NCBI GenBank assembly: GCA_025351345.1
Contig: JANXWB010000094.1
Coordinates: 1-64,000 of the forward strand
Length of the DNA: 64,000 nucleotides
Origin: Synechococcales cyanobacterium GL140_1_metabat_312
GTDB taxonomy: Bacteria; Cyanobacteriota; Cyanobacteriia; Leptolyngbyales; Leptolyngbyaceae
Reading direction: 5' to 3'
In this document: piece after piece, positions 8,342-16,074 of the stretch
Layout of the letters: the number at the start of each line of letters is the position of its first letter
How positions within the stretch are numbered: the first letter of the stretch is position 1
The notes under the pieces: generated by a model
Databases searched by the model: none
Told to the model about the DNA's origin: nothing
Seen by the model: the letters and a program-made list of their open reading frames with translations, nothing else
Translations under genes and position numbers: made by a program

Positions 8342-8998
8342 ATGACTTCTCGAATAATTGGTATTACTGGCGGCATTGCCATGGGAAAAACCACCGTTTC
8401 AAACCGACTCGAAACTCACTATGGTTTAACCGTTCTGGATGCTGATAATTATGCACGAGATGTGGTCGCGATCGGAACCCCCATTCTTAATGCCATAATT
8501 TTGCGCTATGGTCCTGAAATTTTATTGCCAGACCAAAGCCTCGATCGCGCCAAACTTGGGCAAATTATTTTTTCACAGCCCGACGAACGAAATTGGCTAA
8601 ATGCTCAAATTCATCCCGAAGTCAGATTTCGGATGCAACAAGATAGCGATCGGGTGATTCAAGAAAACCAACGGAAACTTTCCGACCTTCATTCACGTCA
8701 ACATCTACGTCAATCTACGGCAGCTTCTATTTTTTGGATCGTTCCTCTACTGTTTGAGACTTCAATGACCGAATTCGTAGACGAAATTTGGGTGATATAC
8801 TGCCACCCAGAACAGCAACTCCAAAGACTTTGCGATCGATCGGGCTTGACCCAAACCGAAGCAAACTTACGAATTCAGGCACAACTTGATATTCAAGTGA
8901 AGTGTGATGGTGCTGACGTTATCCTCGATAATTCCCAAGACACCGATCGTCTGTATGAGCAAATAGAACAAGCATTAAAAGTTTACATTACCTGCTAA
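8342..8998 (+). CDS. coaE: dephospho-CoA kinase
   Basis: This catalyses the last step of coenzyme A synthesis, ATP-dependent phosphorylation of the 3'-OH of dephospho-CoA. The Walker A loop is GGIAMGKTT at residues 10-18. It is followed by LDADNYARDVV, the substrate-binding aspartate region, and the family motifs HPEVRFRM and VPLLFETSM. At 218 residues it matches the family length (about 200-220). An AGGAAG box sits about 16 bases before the ATG. A gap of roughly 95 bp separates it from the YbjN gene. Confidence 0.95.
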   Translation: MTSRIIGITGGIAMGKTTVSNRLETHYGLTVLDADNYARDVVAIGTPILNAIILRYGPEILLPDQSLDRAKLGQIIFSQPDERNWLNAQIHPEVRFRMQQDSDRVIQENQRKLSDLHSRQHLRQSTAASIFWIVPLLFETSMTEFVDEIWVIYCHPEQQLQRLCDRSGLTQTEANLRIQAQLDIQVKCDGADVILDNSQDTDRLYEQIEQALKVYITC

Positions 8999-9093
8999 AT
9001 GGCAAGTTATTATCGGTAAATCTGACAATTAGAGCTACCATAATCACGACCAATTTCTCCCGAACTTCTCATTCATCGAAGTAGGAACCATTC

Positions 9094-9657
9094 ATGGCAG
9101 CAACTCTCAATCAAATAAAAGGCTACTTAGATAAGAAGGGCTGGAAATATCGAGTCGAGGCCGAGGAACATCGCCTCATCACGGGAGTCTATGCTGAAAA
9201 TTTAGAGCAATTTTTAATCGTAATTCAGTTAGACGAAGACGGTGAATTCTTTGAAATCTATGCACCGCGTGTCCTGAGCAACGTTAAAGATCATCCACAC
9301 AAAACCGCCATCCTTCAGACAATGCTCTGCATTTCCTGGGAAACCAAAATGCTCCAATGGGAATATGATCCCTCGGATGGTGAAATTCGCGCCATTATTG
9401 AGTTCCCGCTCGAAGATGCACTTTTGACCGAACGCCAATTTAATCGTTGTCTTTATAGCCTCGTTCAACTCGTTGACGAACTTGCCCTGCCCCGATTGCA
9501 GGCCGTCATGGAAACTGGACAGGATCCCGGTGATGTGGAAGAGGGTGAACGCCTACTATTGCAACTTGAAAACAATTCTCCTGGAATGTTGACGATGCTA
9601 GAACGTGCCATGGAAGCTCGTAAACGTCGTGGTCGATTGTTGATGAGTGAAGAGTAA
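9094..9657 (+). CDS. YbjN-domain protein
   Basis: A 187-residue soluble protein with a fold resembling type III secretion chaperones and YbjN. It begins MAATLNQIKGYLDKKGWKYR, has the beta-strand stretch LEQFLIVIQLDEDGEFFEIY, and a helical second half ending in a basic MEARKRRGRLLMSEE. YbjN in enterobacteria is linked to stress tolerance and motility; cyanobacterial members have no defined role, so none is claimed. The stop codon overlaps the edge of hairpin repeat C2. Confidence 0.8.
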   Translation: MAATLNQIKGYLDKKGWKYRVEAEEHRLITGVYAENLEQFLIVIQLDEDGEFFEIYAPRVLSNVKDHPHKTAILQTMLCISWETKMLQWEYDPSDGEIRAIIEFPLEDALLTERQFNRCLYSLVQLVDELALPRLQAVMETGQDPGDVEEGERLLLQLENNSPGMLTMLERAMEARKRRGRLLMSEE

Positions 9658-9804
9658 GGCCATTCCTCACAGTGAATATAGCGGAAGCCCCCGGCTCCCA
9701 ATTCCAGGAGAGTAAGAGATTCCCAAGCCCCTCGGTCCCTAATTCTGGGGAGTAAGAGATTCCGAAGCCCTCAGAATTGGGGTTGGGAGACTCTGGTAGG
9801 CTTA
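9656..9804. repeat. hairpin repeat C2 (inverted copy of C1, with one extra internal unit)
   Basis: The reverse complement matches 2698-2802 end to end: it starts CCAGAGTCTCCCAACCCC and ends GTGAGGAATGGCCT. It differs by carrying two rather than one of the roughly 38-40-bp internal units built on GGGCTTxGGAATCTCTTACT. Like C1, it directly abuts the stop codon of the upstream gene. The remaining 9805-9971 is sbtA upstream DNA with no clear structure. Confidence 0.85.
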
Positions 9805-9971
9805 TTCTTGGGAATCACCTAACGCTTGACGACTGAAGCCCGAAAGCTGAAGTACAAAACCCTAAATTAAAATTTCCGACACAAACTCAGCCATAGGATC
9901 AATCGACTGATACTATCAATTGAATTCGATTGGTCTAGTTTGATTGAGTGTGACGTGTTTAGGGTTATTCG

Positions 9972-10952
9972 ATGAATTCGAGTTCTATTCTGACTAATAT
10001 TCTGAATCCTCCGGTTCTGTTTTTCTTTGGGGGTATGATTGCGACTCTTGTGAAGTCCGATCTTGAGATTCCTAAGCCGCTCCCAAAATTATTTTCCCTT
10101 TATCTCCTACTCGCCATCGGGTTTAAAGGCGGACATGAGGTGATGGAAAGCGGCTTTACGTCTGAGATTGTTCTCACCTTACTTACATCGGTGTCGATGG
10201 CTTGCTTGGTTCCGGTGTATGCCTTTTTGGTCCTACGAATTAAGTTTGATGCCTACAATGCAGCGGCGATCGCGGCTACTTATGGATCCATTAGCGCCGT
10301 TACATTTGTTACTGCCACATCATTTTTAAGCAAGCTCAATGTTGACTTTGGCGGCCATATGATTGCGGCGTTGGCCTTAATGGAATCTCCGGCCATTGTC
10401 GTTGGGCTGCTCTTGGTCCGGCTTTATGCGCCTCGAAAAGCTGAAGATTCCGACTTTTCTTGGGGCGAAGTATTGCGGGAAGCTTTTCTGAATGGCTCTG
10501 TGCTTTTGCTAGTGATTAGTTTGTGCGCGGGATACTGGACTGGAGAAGCAGGCTGGACCAAGATGAAGCCCTTTGTCGAGGATATGTTTTATGGGGTTCT
10601 GGTTTTTTTTCTGTTAGATATGGGGCTGGTCTCGGCGAAACGGTTGGGAGATTTGACTCGGGCTGGCGTATTCCCGGTGTTATTCTCGGTTTTTATGCCT
10701 GTTTTTAATGCAATGGTTGGGATTGTGTGTGCGGCGGTGATTGGCATGTCTCTGGGCAATGCGCTCCTGTTTGCTGTGCTTTGTGCGAGTGCATCCTATA
10801 TTGCAGTTCCGGCGGCAATGCGGATGTCGGTACCGGAGGCGAATCCGAGTCTTTATCTTTCCATGGCTTTGGCGTTGACGTTTCCCTTTAACATCGTGAT
10901 AGGAATTCCGGTTTATTTTGAAATTATTAAAAAGCTCTGGGGAGTCACTTAG
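9972..10952 (+). CDS. sbtA: sodium-dependent bicarbonate transporter, SbtA family
   Basis: This inner-membrane HCO3-/Na+ symporter is part of the CO2-concentrating mechanism. The protein of 326 residues is almost entirely hydrophobic and would form about ten helices. Recognisable stretches are NILNPPVLFFFGGMIATLVK at the N-terminus, LLLAIGFKGGHEV, AATYGSISAVTFVTATSFL, and the C-terminal CASASYIAVPAAMR. The model SbtA is about 374 residues; this shorter one resembles the compact SbtA variants, so kinetics may differ (inference). It is followed after three bases by an SbtB-like PII gene, the usual pairing. Confidence 0.93.
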   Translation: MNSSSILTNILNPPVLFFFGGMIATLVKSDLEIPKPLPKLFSLYLLLAIGFKGGHEVMESGFTSEIVLTLLTSVSMACLVPVYAFLVLRIKFDAYNAAAIAATYGSISAVTFVTATSFLSKLNVDFGGHMIAALALMESPAIVVGLLLVRLYAPRKAEDSDFSWGEVLREAFLNGSVLLLVISLCAGYWTGEAGWTKMKPFVEDMFYGVLVFFLLDMGLVSAKRLGDLTRAGVFPVLFSVFMPVFNAMVGIVCAAVIGMSLGNALLFAVLCASASYIAVPAAMRMSVPEANPSLYLSMALALTFPFNIVIGIPVYFEIIKKLWGVT

Positions 10953-10955
10953 ATT

Positions 10956-11300
10956 ATGAGTTTACCGATCGTACCGATTACAGCAGCCGACTTAAAAACG
11001 GTAAAACGGCTAGAAATCATCGTTCCATCTGTGGAATTGCGCAAGGTTCTAGAAACTCTCGATCGGTTGGGAGTGAAAGGGTATAGCATTTTGCGAAACG
11101 TCAGTGGTAAGGGCGATCGCGGTACCATGGCCTGCGATCTGGATCTGGATGGGGCTTGCAATGACTACGTGTTAGCCGTGTGTGATGAGAGTCAAGAACT
11201 GGCGGTTTTGTCGGAAATTTATCCTATTGTCAAACGCTTCGGCGGCATTTGTCTCACCTCAGAAGCCAAGTGGTTGATTCACAGCGGACCGAATTGGTAA
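10956..11300 (+). CDS. sbtB: SbtB-like PII-family regulator of SbtA
   Basis: A 114-residue PII-like protein encoded three bases after sbtA. The core reads VKRLEIIVPSVELRKVLETL, GVKGYSILRNVSGKGDRG and a final strand FGGICLTSEAKWLIH, matching the ferredoxin-like PII fold. Characterised SbtB trimers bind cAMP, AMP and ADP and bind SbtA to adjust uptake. Two oddities: the C-terminus ends HSGPNW and lacks the CGPEGC redox loop found in some SbtB proteins, and the T-loop region carries an acidic DLDLDG stretch. Nucleotide and redox sensing may therefore differ (inference). The family call rests mostly on context plus GVKGY.SI. Confidence 0.85.
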   Translation: MSLPIVPITAADLKTVKRLEIIVPSVELRKVLETLDRLGVKGYSILRNVSGKGDRGTMACDLDLDGACNDYVLAVCDESQELAVLSEIYPIVKRFGGICLTSEAKWLIHSGPNW

Positions 11301-11433
11301 ACGATTTTGGATTGTAGATTGAAATGAATTTGGTAGACTAATAGGCTGTAACGGTAATCTGCGGTGAAAATCGTGATTTAAGTGCAGTCTTTTTAATGAT
11401 TTCGTTTAATGTCGTTTATTTCTAGTGTTTCCC

Positions 11434-12804
11434 ATGCTCAGCCCTGCCAAAATTTCTCGCATCCTGCCGGAATCGATCGCAGAAGAAATTGGGTTTGGAA
11501 TTGGCGATGCGATCGTATCAGTGAACGGTCAGCAGCCGAGGGATTTAATTGACTATCAGTTTTTCTGTGCGGATGAATTTCTAGAACTTGAAGTGTTGGA
11601 TGCCAAAGGCGTGAGCCACACAGTCGAAATTGAGAAAGACTACGACGAAGATTTGGGGCTAGAGTTTGAGACCGCACTTTTTGATGCATTGATTCAATGT
11701 ACAAACCGTTGCCCATTTTGTTTCATCGATCAACAGCCCCCCGGTAAACGCGAAAGCTTATATTTCAAAGACGACGACTATCGACTGAGTTTTTTATATG
11801 GCAGTTATCTGACGCTGACCAATTTGCCCGATCGGGAATGGGATCGCATTGCGGCCATGCGTTTATCACCGCTTTATGTTTCTGTCCATGCGACCGATGC
11901 CGAAGTCCGATCGCGTCTCTTAAAAAATCCCCGTGCTGGATTGTTGCTTCAACAACTGCAATGGTTCCAAGATCACGAATTACAAATTCATGCCCAAGTT
12001 GTCGTCTGTCCTGGAATTAATGATGGCGAACAGCTTACCAAAACCCTAGAAGATCTAGCCAAATTCCATCAAGGCGATTTTTCCGCTGTCATTTCAGCCG
12101 CCGTTGTGCCTGTGGGGTTGACGCGCTTTCGGCCTGATGAAGACGCATTAGTTCCCGTATCGCGAGAAAAAGCGATCGAAACGATTGCCCAAGTTCAAGC
12201 TCTGCAACAGAAGTTCCAAGAGACAATAGGCTCCACCTTTGCTTGGCTAGCGGACGAATGGTTTCTGATTGCCCAACAGCCTGTTCCCCTAGAGCAACAT
12301 TATGAAGACTATCCCCAAATTGGTAACGGAGTCGGCTCGATTCGATTGTTTCTAAAAGAGTTTGATACCGCAGCCGAAGATCTCCCGATCGCCATTCCCC
12401 AGCCCACGCGCCTGACTTGGATTGTCGGGAATGCCGTCGAACATGCCTTTCAACCAATCGTCGATCGGCTCAACGCAGTCGAAAATCTGACCATAACTTT
12501 AGCCGCATTAAATAGTAACTATTGGGGCCAAGAGATCTCCGTCACAGGTTTGATTACGGGTCAAGATATTGTGAACGCGCTGAAGGGGCAAGATTTGGGC
12601 GATGGGATTTTGTTGCCGTCCTTAATGATTAAGCTACATTCGACGCTGTTTTTAGACGATATGACGGTTCAGGCTGTGGCGGATGAGTTGCAGACAAAGA
12701 TTTGGATTGTGGATGGCGTGAATGGGCTGGTAGAGGCTTGTAGTAATTTAGACCTGGATACTGCGATCGTTGCTAAACATCTTGGGAACCTTTTGAAAAT
12801 GTAA
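11434..12804 (+). CDS. TIGR03279-type PDZ/DUF512 radical-SAM-like Fe-S protein
   Basis: A 456-residue protein of a family conserved in cyanobacteria and often annotated as a putative FeS oxidoreductase. It opens with a PDZ-like segment (ISRILPESIAEEIGFGIGDA). Next comes the three-cysteine cluster CTNRCPFCFIDQQPPG (C-X3-C-X2-C, about residues 89-96), as in radical SAM enzymes, and a barrel-like part with LSPLYVSVHATDAEVRSRLL. The C-terminal half is DUF512. No reaction is known for the family to my knowledge. I use the ATG at 11434; a GTG at 11425 in the same frame would add three residues. Confidence 0.85.
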   Translation: MLSPAKISRILPESIAEEIGFGIGDAIVSVNGQQPRDLIDYQFFCADEFLELEVLDAKGVSHTVEIEKDYDEDLGLEFETALFDALIQCTNRCPFCFIDQQPPGKRESLYFKDDDYRLSFLYGSYLTLTNLPDREWDRIAAMRLSPLYVSVHATDAEVRSRLLKNPRAGLLLQQLQWFQDHELQIHAQVVVCPGINDGEQLTKTLEDLAKFHQGDFSAVISAAVVPVGLTRFRPDEDALVPVSREKAIETIAQVQALQQKFQETIGSTFAWLADEWFLIAQQPVPLEQHYEDYPQIGNGVGSIRLFLKEFDTAAEDLPIAIPQPTRLTWIVGNAVEHAFQPIVDRLNAVENLTITLAALNSNYWGQEISVTGLITGQDIVNALKGQDLGDGILLPSLMIKLHSTLFLDDMTVQAVADELQTKIWIVDGVNGLVEACSNLDLDTAIVAKHLGNLLKM

Positions 12805-12854
12805 GCGGTCAAGAGATGCAGGTTCAGCACTCACACAGGAATTCAAGACATACT

Positions 12855-13568
12855 ATGAAATTTATTCAATCCCTCGCTCCTCGTTCATCTGCCGCATTCG
12901 CTTTAGCATTAGGTGTAGTGACTACAGGTCTATTACCCCTCGCGACTCTTCGGGCTGATGCTCAATCGTACCCCGCTCAATACAATGCCCCTCGTCCCGC
13001 TGTTTTCAACCGATCGATTCGTATCGCCACAGGTGCGGTCATTCCAACAAATTACGCGAAGGCTGCCAAAATTGTTTTGGCTCCTGATGAAAAAATGGCA
13101 GCTACCTTGAATATCTCCAACAACATTCGTTCTGGTGATAATCGGTTGTTGATTCCAGCGGGAAGTACCGTAGAAGGCGAATTTCGTCCAGCCAGCATTA
13201 CCCTCAACGGTAAGGAAGAAAAAGGCAGTCGCTTCTATGCCCGCACGCTGGTTCTTCCCAATGGCAGCAGCATGATGCTGGATGCAACCTCTGATTTAGT
13301 TACCCGCAAAGAAACCATTAGCAAAGGCATCAATACAACCTCGATTTTGACAGGTGCCGCCGTAGGTGCAGGTGCAGGTGCGATTATTTCCGCCGTCACT
13401 GGGAACCGTCAAATCGGCTGGGGCAACATCTTAATCGGAACTGCAGCGGGTGCAGTGGGTGGCTTGTTGACCAATGGTCAGAACAAATCTGAAGTGGTGG
13501 TGGTGAATACTGAAACAGATCTAGGCTTGCGTTTGGCCTCTCCCCTCACCTTCAATAATGCCTACTAA
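12855..13568 (+). CDS. exported protein with glycine-zipper segment, unknown function
   Basis: A protein of 237 residues. I chose the ATG at 12855 (MKFIQSLAPRSSAAFALALG) because it gives a clean signal peptide ending near ADA-QSY; an in-frame start at 12816 would bury it. The mature region is beta-like and contains LLIPAGSTVEGEFRPASITL, reminiscent of conserved cyanobacterial exported proteins. Near residues 165-210 there is a glycine-zipper stretch (GAAVGAGAGAIISAVTG, then GTAAGAVGGLL), usually tied to membrane insertion or oligomerisation. The function is unknown; an envelope location is inferred. Confidence 0.78.
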   Translation: MKFIQSLAPRSSAAFALALGVVTTGLLPLATLRADAQSYPAQYNAPRPAVFNRSIRIATGAVIPTNYAKAAKIVLAPDEKMAATLNISNNIRSGDNRLLIPAGSTVEGEFRPASITLNGKEEKGSRFYARTLVLPNGSSMMLDATSDLVTRKETISKGINTTSILTGAAVGAGAGAIISAVTGNRQIGWGNILIGTAAGAVGGLLTNGQNKSEVVVVNTETDLGLRLASPLTFNNAY

Positions 13569-13784
13569 CTCAGCCGCTGTCACAGCCGCCATTAACTAAG
13601 TAAGTCAGACCTCGCAGGATGAATTAATTCTGTGGGGTTTTCAATTGGGTAGGAAGCCGATAGCTAAGATTCTGGAATCCCTATCAAAAAAGTTGAAAAT
13701 TCCCCTGTTCGTTTTCCTCAGAACTTTCTAGACTAGTGAAGAACGGTTAAACTAAAGGTTGCACAAAGCAGCAAGGAAGAGATT

Positions 13785-14549
13785 ATGGCCCTGTTCGATC
13801 GTGTGAGCCGCTTGGTTCGGGCAAATGTCAATGACATGGTGAGCAAAGCTGAGGATCCAGAAAAGATTCTGGACCAGGCGCTCATGGATATGCAGGAAGA
13901 CCTGATCAACATGAAGACAGCGGTGGCAGGGGCGATCGCGACCCAAAAACGCAGTCAAATACAGTACGAAAAAAATCTGACTGAATCTGGTACTTGGCAA
14001 TCTCGCGCCCAGCTTGCATTACAGAAAGGCGATGAAAATCTTGCCCGTGAAGCCCTAGTTCGCAAGAAAAGTTTTGCTGATGCCGCAGCATCTCTCAAGG
14101 CCCAACTGGATGCCCAAAGCGCTCAAGTGGATAGTCTGAGAAAAAACTTGGTCGCGATGGAGAGCAAAATCTCTGAAGCAAAGACCAAGAAAGACATGCT
14201 AAAAGCGCGTGCAGCGGCAGCCAAAGCAAACGAACAGCTTCAATCCGTCATCAACAGCAGTAATACTGGCAGCGCTATGGCAGCCTTCGAGCGGATGGAG
14301 GACAAAGTTCTTCAGCTTGAATCGCGATCTATGGCGGCGGCAGAACTTGGCAGCGCAGGTCTCGAAGCTCAGTTTGCAGCACTAGAAGGTGGGAGTAATG
14401 TGGATGCGGAACTCGCGGCCATGAAAGCTCAAATGCTGGGCGGATCGGCACCTGCTGCAACCCCACAAATTACAGGCACTCCAGCGGGAGTGAATGCAGA
14501 TGCGGATGCGGACCTAGAAGCCCTAAAAAAACAAATGGATAATCTCTAG
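13785..14549 (+). CDS. vipp1: PspA/IM30 family protein, likely VIPP1
   Basis: An ESCRT-III-like coiled-coil protein of 254 residues that remodels and protects thylakoid and plasma membranes. It starts MALFDRVSRLVRANVNDMVS, with amphipathic helix 0, then long heptad-like helices (LDQALMDMQEDLINMKTAV and onward). PspA proteins stop near residue 220. Here an Ala/Gly-rich linker and the short terminal helix DADLEALKKQMDNL follow, which is the C-terminal extension that separates VIPP1 from PspA. AAGGAAGAG is a good ribosome-binding site eight bases before the ATG. Confidence 0.9.
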   Translation: MALFDRVSRLVRANVNDMVSKAEDPEKILDQALMDMQEDLINMKTAVAGAIATQKRSQIQYEKNLTESGTWQSRAQLALQKGDENLAREALVRKKSFADAAASLKAQLDAQSAQVDSLRKNLVAMESKISEAKTKKDMLKARAAAAKANEQLQSVINSSNTGSAMAAFERMEDKVLQLESRSMAAAELGSAGLEAQFAALEGGSNVDAELAAMKAQMLGGSAPAATPQITGTPAGVNADADADLEALKKQMDNL

Positions 14550-14613
14550 TTATTGCTTAAGCCTCAGTCAGGACGATCGCGCTATCATAAAAAGTAACAA
14601 ACTGTTACCTTCC

Positions 14614-15213
14614 GTGATCGCCTTGACTGTCACTACCTTAATTAATCCCCACCCGTGGCATCTGCTCACTCCACTTTGGCAAGGCGACGATCGTCAAGTC
14701 CAGTCGGGTTTGCCCCACAACCAACTTGCCCCCGCTTGGCAAATGATGTTACTTGGTGATGGTTCCCCAACGCGCTATCTCCAGCTATTGACGGGCGAAC
14801 CGACCTTGATTGATTTAATTGATATGTCCAGTGTCGGTGAATCTCACGATCGTGCCCCTGCTCAAATCTCTAAAGTTCCCGGACCCCGAGTCCGCCGTCA
14901 AGTGTGGTTAACCAATGGCGGTGAACCTACGGCTTACGCGACATCTTGGTGGGAACAAAGTCATGTTGATGAATATTTAGAAAATCGATCGCTCCCCATC
15001 TGGTCTAGCCTTGCGAAATTGAGAACTGAGCTATACCGTGATGTCCAAGGCTTATATTATGGCCATTCCGCCGAAATTTCCAAAGCATTCAATCATCCTG
15101 GACCCTTTTGGGGACGACATTATTTGTTTTGGCATCATGGTCAGCCGTTGACGCTAATTTACGAAGTTTTTTCACCAAAATTAGAACGATATTTAGGACC
15201 AACAACTATCTAG
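14614..15213 (+). CDS. chorismate lyase family protein (plastoquinone head-group synthesis)
   Basis: A 199-residue protein of the cyanobacterial/algal Ycf21-type chorismate--pyruvate lyase family, which makes 4-hydroxybenzoate from chorismate for plastoquinone. Family text includes LAPAWQMMLLGDGSPTRYLQ, VRRQVWLTNGGEPTAYATSW, LENRSLPIWSSLAKLRTELY, and the end FWGRHYLFWHHGQPLTLIYE. The start appears to be the GTG at 14614, since no in-frame ATG lies upstream of the conserved region. It is 64 bp downstream of vipp1 on the same strand. Confidence 0.85.
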   Translation: MIALTVTTLINPHPWHLLTPLWQGDDRQVQSGLPHNQLAPAWQMMLLGDGSPTRYLQLLTGEPTLIDLIDMSSVGESHDRAPAQISKVPGPRVRRQVWLTNGGEPTAYATSWWEQSHVDEYLENRSLPIWSSLAKLRTELYRDVQGLYYGHSAEISKAFNHPGPFWGRHYLFWHHGQPLTLIYEVFSPKLERYLGPTTI

Positions 15214-15877
15214 GCTGGCTGATTGTCTAAATAGTTTTAGAGAGCGTTTAAAAAATCTAGAATCGTGATGATTTAGCAAATATAGGGTCGTTCTTTAACT
15301 GAATAAACGTATTGAAGTTTCCGATCGCTTGCTTATCTAAGGATGAACTCCAGCCGATAATTCTTCTCAATTAATTACTCTTAATAATATTTCCTCTCAA
15401 TGACTAATAACTAATTTCTAAATCTATAGGGAATTTCTAAATCTATTAAGTAGGTGAATATTGCATTCAGAAATTCCGATCGTAGACGCGTCTAGTCCTT
15501 ACGATCAAATCCACAGCGCAAATCCCGGCAAATCAAATCGTAATCATTGCTTAAGGATTAAAGTGCTTAGGGAAACCATCACTTTGCTGAAGTGCTCTAT
15601 AATTTAAATTATGTGAACTACGCTAGCTCTATTTCCAGCTAGATCAATCTTTTATTAGATAATAAAATTTTATTTAAAAATTCAAAAATTGCATTAATCT
15701 AATTCTTAAAATGCAATACCTTATTGTTTTTTGTTCATTTCGTATATACATCGCTCTGGCTTGAGGCTAAGTTGTCTAGACGGGTGAAGTTATCGCATCT
15801 AGAACCTGCTAAAACTAATCAGGACTATTGTGATTCAGCCTTCTAGTTTTATAACTCGCTACACATTTCTCTTTTAA
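15214..15877. other. non-coding gap with a short tandem repeat
   Basis: This 664-bp AT-rich stretch lies between chorismate lyase and the GGDEF remnant. It holds a direct repeat of AATTTCTAAATCTAT at 15413-15427 and 15432-15446, a MluI-like ACGCGT and scattered CGATCG sites. I see no gene, tRNA or clear terminator. It may be decayed coding DNA upstream of the remnant at 15878. Confidence 0.5.
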
Positions 15878-16066
15878 TCTCTTTTAAATTGGGTCGCTCT
15901 AGACTGTCTTGTTTCTGCTGAAGGTAATCCTTTTAGGGCCAATTTGGCTGTGGGCATCGTGGATTATCAGCAAGGCGACAACTTACAACGTATTTACGAT
16001 CGAGCAAAGCAATCCTTAGTCGAATTTATAAAAAAACGAAATTCTGTAATGGCGTTTAGCTCCTAG
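15878..16066 (+). pseudogene. C-terminal remnant of a GGDEF (diguanylate cyclase-like) domain
   Basis: A 62-codon open frame with no start codon, ending TAG at 16064-16066, nine bases before the histidine kinase ATG. Its C-terminal half reads RANLAVGIVDYQQGDNLQRI and then YDRAKQSLVEFIKKRNSVMA. This follows the end pattern of GGDEF domains (SIGVA...GD.L..L..RAD.AL...K..GRN.V), with the RAD-equivalent now RAK. The catalytic half is missing, and an in-frame stop lies directly upstream. I read it as a decayed gene fragment; the kinase's ribosome-binding site overlaps its stop. Confidence 0.5.
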
Positions 16067-16074
16067 GAGACACG

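Noticed and set aside
11425-11433. GTG start for the TIGR03279-type gene
   Set aside because: The ATG nine bases later is preferred; no ribosome-binding site favours the GTG.
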